A DNA stretch of 64,000 nucleotides from assembly GCF_019175285.1 (NCBI RefSeq), contig NC_056525.1, positions 135,217,864 to 135,281,863 on the forward strand, read 5' to 3'. The notes beneath the pieces are model-generated. The model did no database searches. It saw only the letters and a program-made list of their open reading frames with translations, and had not been told where the DNA came from. Each line of letters begins with the position of its first letter. The stretch's first letter is position 1. Shown here one piece after another: positions 58,301 through 64,000 of this stretch. The translations under genes were made by a program, and so were the position numbers. The stretch comes from Sceloporus undulatus. Lineage: Eukaryota; Chordata; Lepidosauria; Squamata; Phrynosomatidae.

Positions 58301-58800
58301 TTGTGGGACCCTTTTAAGGATCCAACAAAGGCTGATTCACAAGAGGTGAAGTGACCGACCCGAGTTTACCTGAGTCCGCGTTAGGCCGACGTTAGGACTT
58401 CCCAAATGTATAGACATTTACACGATGTTTTTCCATTTTAGTTTATAAAACCACGAGATTACGGAGGAAGTAAGCGGACACGAACGAGAGGAAAAAGATC
58501 GCAACCCACTGCCTCTGCTGATTGGAGGGGAAAAGAGCATTTAAATTGTAAAAAGTTTTGACCTTAGCAATGATTGGGGGCAGTTAGAATATTTGTTGTT
58601 GCAGTGGAAAACACTTTCCCTGTCCGACATGCGACTAGAATGGGCTGAATATATCAAAAGATGTAAATGACTGGATAAATGGTTAGGAGTTCATCTGGTC
58701 TTACTCCTGACAAGCCAAAAAGGAGGGCGATAAGGCTGGGGATGCAGACGTCAATGAATCCACCTTTCAGTTGGGCATTCAGGGTTGTCTTCTAGCCCGC
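58301..58800. other. Unassigned low-quality DNA
   Basis: Nothing recognisable. It lies between the Gypsy fossil and the GATA tract and may be more of the same element. Confidence 0.35.
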
Positions 58801-58802
58801 CA

Positions 58803-59192
58803 GAATAGATAGAAGGATAGCAAGCGATGTATCAAATAGATGGAGATAGATAGAATGTATAAGTAGTTAGGCAATTCAGGGTGTCTTCGGCCAGCATAGA
58901 TAGATGAGCTAGACTACGATGGTAAAATCAGATGATAAGATAGTTGGATAAGTAGGTTAGGCATCAGGCGTGGATTTTACTAGATAGACAGAGAGATAGA
59001 TAGATGGATCAGATAGATAAGTACATAGATAGATAGATGAAGAGACTAGATAGATATGATGGATAGACAGTAGATAGTGCGTATTCGACTAGGTACGATA
59101 GAGAGATAGAGAGAGATAGAGAGATAAACCCAGATAGATCACATAGATAGATAGATAGATAAGGATAGATATAGATAGACATAAAGCAACCG
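58803..59192. repeat. Long interrupted (GATA)n microsatellite
   Basis: About 390 bp of GATA units with many irregular interruptions. The kind of errors (lost and extra bases) fits noisy reads. Confidence 0.8.
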
Positions 59193-59619
59193 TTGGGAAG
59201 AGTTGGGGATGCTGCACATGGGGAACACAGCCGGTCGGGTCACGTAGGGCATGGCACGCAAGGTCCAATTTATGAGGGGTTATTGGGGAATCATGAGCCC
59301 ACAAGCTCGGCATCACAGCCTTAGGACTCTCTGCCAAGATAGAAGCGCAGGAACCCAAATGTCAACACACCCCCCTTCCCTACTTCCCTTACAGATTCAA
59401 AAGAAACGGATCTACATCAAAAGAACAGAAACGAGGAACCAACTCAAGGGGAGGGGTTGGAGTGACATCTTAAGGTTCTGATTTTATCTGGGCCCTCAGT
59501 TTTTGGCAAAGACGTGGCGAGAATACTTTGTTCCAGTTCTTTCACCAACACCTTTTCTGTTATCATCTGCCAGTTTGTTGTGGCTTCCATGGTCAGAGTA
59601 TTTCCAGAGTCTCACAATA
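59193..59619. other. Unassigned DNA
   Basis: No gene or repeat recognised. It adjoins the start of the noisy duplicate. Confidence 0.4.
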
Positions 59620-62216
59620 GGGTGACATATAGTGAGGAGGATGTAGTAGAAAAGCAGCCAAAGAATCATGCAAATTTGCCTGAACCGTATCAATAAGACT
59701 GCAGGGAAAACCAGCAATATAACCATAACCTAAGTGAGGAGAATGGCTGAAGTGGTTAAGCGCTGACTCCATTGATTGCAAGATTGGCAGGTTGACAGTT
59801 CAGGGCCCGGGTTCTGCATGACGGGGTGAGCTCCTGTTATAGTCCCAGCTTCTGCCAACCTAGAAAGTTCGAGAGCGTGCAGATGCAGTAGATTAATAGG
59901 TACCATGTCTCACGTGGGAAGGTAAAAGGTTTCGATGGAGTCATGCAGACACTGACCACCAGAGCAGCCCTTGGCACAACATGGCTCTTCAGCTTTAGAA
60001 ATGGAGTGGAACACCACCCTACAGTCGGTTCGACCAGACCCATTCATGTCATTGGACTCTTTACCGTTACCCTATAACCATAACCTAGTTTATTAAATCC
60101 CACGCATAACAGAGAGGAATACTGTATATACTGATGTATAATCTAGAATTTTAGGACAAAAAAATGACACACAAAAACCTGAGTCGACTTAAACTGGGTC
60201 AATGTAAGTACTGTATCTAAACTCTTATTTTAAAAGAAGGAGGAATCATCCCCTGCGCGAAAGGCAAGAGTATAATCTGTCCTGGAAGCACCAAACTTCT
60301 CTGTTTTCTTACCCATCCAGCGATAAGAGTGAGACACAAACATTGTGTTGGAATTTTGTTGGTTCTTTGACATTGTTTTGGTTTGCTTCATCCTTTGTCC
60401 TTTGCTATTGCCCTACATTTAAATATTACTTATCCACAGGTCATATTGACTCCATAAGTTTTGCCCCCAAACTTGCCATGGACTTACCCATGAGGTCGAC
60501 TTATAGTCTAGTATATACGATACGGTGTAAGATTCTCTGCAGGAAGCCAGGAGGAAATTGGTCACATACCAAAATGGGCATGTTTGTAACCATAGGTGAT
60601 TATAATGTAAAAGTTGCAAACACAGCTTATCAAAGACTGGGAGGAAAATATAGTCTAGGATCAAGAAATGAACCATGAAAAGTCACTGATTGAATTTTGT
60701 GAAGCTAACAGCTGTTTCCACTGCAAAACACATTCTCAGAACCACCAACAGGACTTGTATACATGACTCATCTGATGCCTAATATAGAAACCAGATATAG
60801 ACTACATATTGGAATGGAAGATGGGAGAAGAAGAAACGCGTTTTTTTGCTTTTCTCAAAAAAAGACAAGAGCAGATTGCACCCACAGACATGAATACTAA
60901 TATCAGTTGTTAGAGTAAACAAAAGAGAAGCTGATTCAATCATTTGTCAAAATGGGGACTCGATCAAAAATTAGAAGGCAGGACTTGAAGAGGATCTTTG
61001 TAGGAACTAAACAAAGTCCTCTACGTATACCGATATCCATGAATACCAAAGTCAATATTGTCCTTCCCTTGTGTTTCCAATATCTGGTATGGTATAGCTG
61101 GAAGTCTAGTCAGAGAAACTGGAACGTGTCCAAAGGAGGGGCGATCTTATAAACTGTTGAAAGGGTCTGGAAACCAGTCCTATGAGGAACGACTTTGGGA
61201 GCTGGGGGATGTTTAGCCTGGAGAAAGCAAGGTAGCGGTGTTGATATGTAGTCCTGTTTAAATATTGAAGAGGATGTCCTATTGAGGAGGGAGCAAGCTT
61301 GTTTTCGCTGTCTTCCAGAGAACATGACCTGGACAATGGATGCAAACTACAGGTAAAAAGAGATCCACCTCAACCATAGGAGGCACGTCCTGACAGTAAG
61401 GGCTTTCTGGACAGGTGAACGCTATCCTGAGCGTGGTGTGGCGTCCTCTCTCCTTGGACGTCTTTAAACAGAGCTGGATTGGCCATCTATCGGGGTGCTT
61501 GATTGAGGTTCCTGCATGGCAGGGGGTTGGACTGGATGGTGCTTGTTCTTTTCCACCTCTATGATTCTACAATACTATGATTCATGATATTGGTGCTGGA
61601 GACGGTTCGCAGACACCTAGACTGTGAATAGGGATTATGGAGGGTCCAGAACAACTCAAAGCTGACTGTCCCTAACAGGCCAAATTACACAAAAATGAGG
61701 CTTTTGTACTATGGCATATTATGGAAGACATGCCTGAGTAAGAAAGACATGGGGGCTTGTCAAGTTAGAAAGCACGTAGAAAAAGGAAGGAGCTACCATT
61801 ACCTGTGGGTTACTGCGTCGCAGACCTGACCGAGCAGGTCATGTTGAAGAAAAGGTGACTTAGATGGTATCTCATTCATCAGTCGTCATAAGTCAAAGAT
61901 GTCATGATGACAGTATACACAAATGAGTACAGGATCACAAACACTACTAGCACACCGCTATCAGTGTGCTCATACTCCCGTATATGCACACAGTAATGGC
62001 TGCTAACACAAATATGATAAATAAATAAATCTCTTTATTACATAATTACATTATATATCAGGTGACCTATTTATGGTGGAGAATTTGTTCCAGTCATAAA
62101 AAAGTCATTCCAGTAGTATCTTGATTTCTTTCAGGTGAAAGAGGTTCCAAACAGGTTTTTTGTGAGCTTAAGGAGCAACATTGAAAAGATAATAAGTTGT
62201 TTTTTCTCGTACAAAG

Positions 62217-62236
62217 CCACATGATGGCACCTAGGA
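62217..62236 (+). promoter_or_regulatory. CTCF-like block in the noisy copy
   Basis: CCACATGATGGCACCTAGGA, the counterpart of 21261-21280 with one base lost, about 212 bp before the ATG at 62448. Confidence 0.5.
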
Positions 62237-62447
62237 ACAACATTTGCTCCCTGAAACCATAATCCCAGGAAGATCTGAGCAGGTTGTGTCTCACGGGAAA
62301 GATGGTCTGTGAATGAAGGATCACATTCAAAGCATCCACATAGCACTGAAGAAACAACACGTTTTCTCATCAGTAGAGATCATTACAGAATTGGTAACAG
62401 TCAGAGTTTTATAGTGGGCCGAGGCTGAAGAGAATCAAGGTGCTGAA

Positions 62448-64000
62448 ATGGAAGCTGACTTCGGAGCAAACAAGGTCTGTGTTTTTTACTCTTCCTCGTC
62501 TGTGATGATGTACTGTGTGTCTCAATTCATTATTCGTGTGCCTGAAGAAAAGAAAAAGTGGATCTCTGGGCTAATGTTTTGAAAGATTTGAAATGGGGAT
62601 TGGGAGCTTTGATCGCAGAGCCCAGCTAGTGTCTAAAGGCTCCAAGCGTATTTCCATCTTGTGCCCATCTGGTCTCTACTCATAAATGAGAAAAGACGAG
62701 AGGTCTCTGTGGTAGGTAATATTTGCTTATTACAGAGTGAAATTGTGCTCCAAAACCCCTTATGATCTCTATACTATTGAAGTGAAGGTGGGAAGATGTA
62801 AATGACAATGCTCCCCGATTTTCCCAAATAATTTCCAGCTGGAATTCCTCGAGGAATGTTCCCCAAATACAAGCTTCCCTTGGGAATCGCTCAGATGTGG
62901 AACTTGGGAGAACAGCATCCAGAAACTAACCCGAGTCCCAATGAGTATTTCAGGCTTTGAACAGGAAGCAGTGATGGAGAAAAAGCCTGGATCTTATTTT
63001 GGAGAACTCTCTCGACAGGGAAAAACAAACAACCACATTTGGAGCTGGCACTTATGGCTTGGATGGTGTGTTGTTCCTCCAGACTGGTACTATTAAAATA
63101 ATATTAATATCTTAGATATCAATGACAATCCCCCCCAGTTGCTCAGTCAGAATACAAAGTAAGGTTTTAAAGGAAATTCCTCGGGGGATACTCTAGTCTC
63201 AAAAGTGGAAGCCAGAGATTGGATTTGGTTTTCAAATGCTCAGATCACATATCCTTCCATCGAGGTCCTGAATGAAGCATACCTATTGTTTCTTTGAATG
63301 AAATGACTGGGGACAAATTTTTTTGGGAGAATTGATTATGAATAAAGAAACCACAGTTATGACATGAGCACTTCAAAGCACACTACTGGAGGGGGACCCT
63401 CTTTCTGGGCATGCCATGTCCTTGTCGACGGTGAGGACGTTGTAATGACAATGCCCCCAGACCGGTTTCCAGTCATATCCCTTACCCAATATTAATCCAA
63501 GAGGACTTCCCCCTGGACAACAGTGTTGGGCTCTTCAGTATTACAGATCATGACTATGGGGACGACAGTGGCCAAAAAATACTGTGCTCTGTTGAGATGA
63601 ACCTTCCCTTTGCATTAACGACAGCCACAAGAATACTAACTACCAACAGCTTAATGATCCAGAGCCCTCTGGATAGAGAAAGCAGGTTCTCTGTGAATAT
63701 AATGTCACCATACACAGCCACCAGATCAGGGTCTCCTACGGTCAACACATTCAACAAGAATGCATCCAAGTTCAGACTATACCGATGTCAAATGACAACA
63801 CCCCCAGTGTTTTGAAACGACTTTATTTGAAAAAATGCGGTTACACAGAAAATAATATTCCATGACACTAATTGTCCTTCAGCCAATGCTCGTTGACTGG
63901 AACGATGTGGGACAAACTGGATTTACAATGAGTTACTCGCTTTGCGAGATAACTTGGTTGGTAGCCCTGGCCGCCTCTTACCATCTCCATCAACTCTGAA
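62448..64000 (+). pseudogene. Noisy copy of the 21494 Pcdh exon, runs off the window
   Basis: Recognisable from the signal peptide region to EC5 ('tctccatcaactctgaa' at the window end), with frameshifts everywhere. EC2-EC5 text past 63080 continues beyond where 21494-22145 is cut, so it supplies the missing middle of that exon in unpolished form. Most breaks are probably sequencing errors, not mutations; I would not score it as a separate gene. Confidence 0.75.

Larger units (their letters stand above)
59620..64000. repeat. Indel-rich copy of 18649-22145, continuing beyond it
   Basis: The order of parts is the same as in remnant B: RTE text, Sauria-type SINE (about 59735-60070), TA-flanked MITE (about 60120-60530), RTE junction, CR1 tail (about 61110-61590), promoter block (62217) and Pcdh exon (62448 on). 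It shares insertions and exon marks found only in the 21494 unit ('gatcgcagagcccagctagt'), so it is that locus and not another paralogue. Single-base losses and gains occur every few tens of bases throughout, coding and non-coding alike. Confidence 0.85.

Noticed and set aside
58803-59192. CRISPR-like regular repeats
   Set aside because: Simple GATA microsatellite without spacers, in a vertebrate genome.

Overview
The window is vertebrate nuclear DNA, most likely from a squamate reptile and probably a lizard. The evidence is the mix of repeats: Bov-B/RTE, L2-like and CR1 LINEs, a Sauria-type tRNA SINE with a Bov-B-like tail, a 5S-rRNA-derived SINE, Penelope and DIRS elements, and many TA-flanked MITEs. 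The only host genes seen belong to the clustered protocadherins (Pcdh-gamma/beta type). They are large intronless variable exons coding for a signal peptide, six cadherin repeats, a membrane helix and a short tail that ends at a GTGAG splice donor. No constant exons are in the window.

Layout: a gamma-A-like variable exon with a ruined 5' half and an open 3' half (3663-6096, +). LINE, SINE and MITE material (7.3-14.1 kb). A gamma-B/beta-like exon cut by a 100-N gap (14682-16477, +). A second such exon cut by a 25-N gap (21494-22145, +). After that gap the Pcdh exons lie on the minus strand: a partial pseudogene (22987-22171), a nearly full-length pseudogene (34638-32259), one complete intact exon (44806-42389), a small 3' remnant (about 53635-53512) and a 3' half exon (55395-54499) that ends abruptly. 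A Harbinger-like element (27.1-28.8 kb), a Penelope fragment and a DIRS fossil (36.1-41.7 kb) lie between them. From 55.4 kb to the end the sequence looks low-quality: a Ty3/Gypsy fossil, a GATA microsatellite, and an indel-riddled copy (59620-64000) of 18649-22145 that runs on past that gap.

Every gamma-B-like exon, pseudogenes included, has a CTCF-like block resembling the known Pcdh promoter element about 200-270 bp before its ATG. Most of the flanking architecture (an RTE-derived remnant upstream, TA-flanked MITEs downstream) was copied together with the exons by tandem duplication.

The main structural result is that several oddities look like assembly effects. The strand switch at 22146, the half exons at 22145 and 55395, the 3.6-kb tandem repeat 46413-50012/50013-53712 and the noisy 59.6-64 kb copy are together best explained by an inverted contig plus gap filling with uncorrected long reads. 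I found no convincing new gene system. The most interesting biological items are the promoter element conserved on dead exons, the RTE derivative that lacks its reverse-transcriptase core, the Harbinger-like element with internal telomeric tracts, and a hammerhead-like motif in the Penelope fragment.
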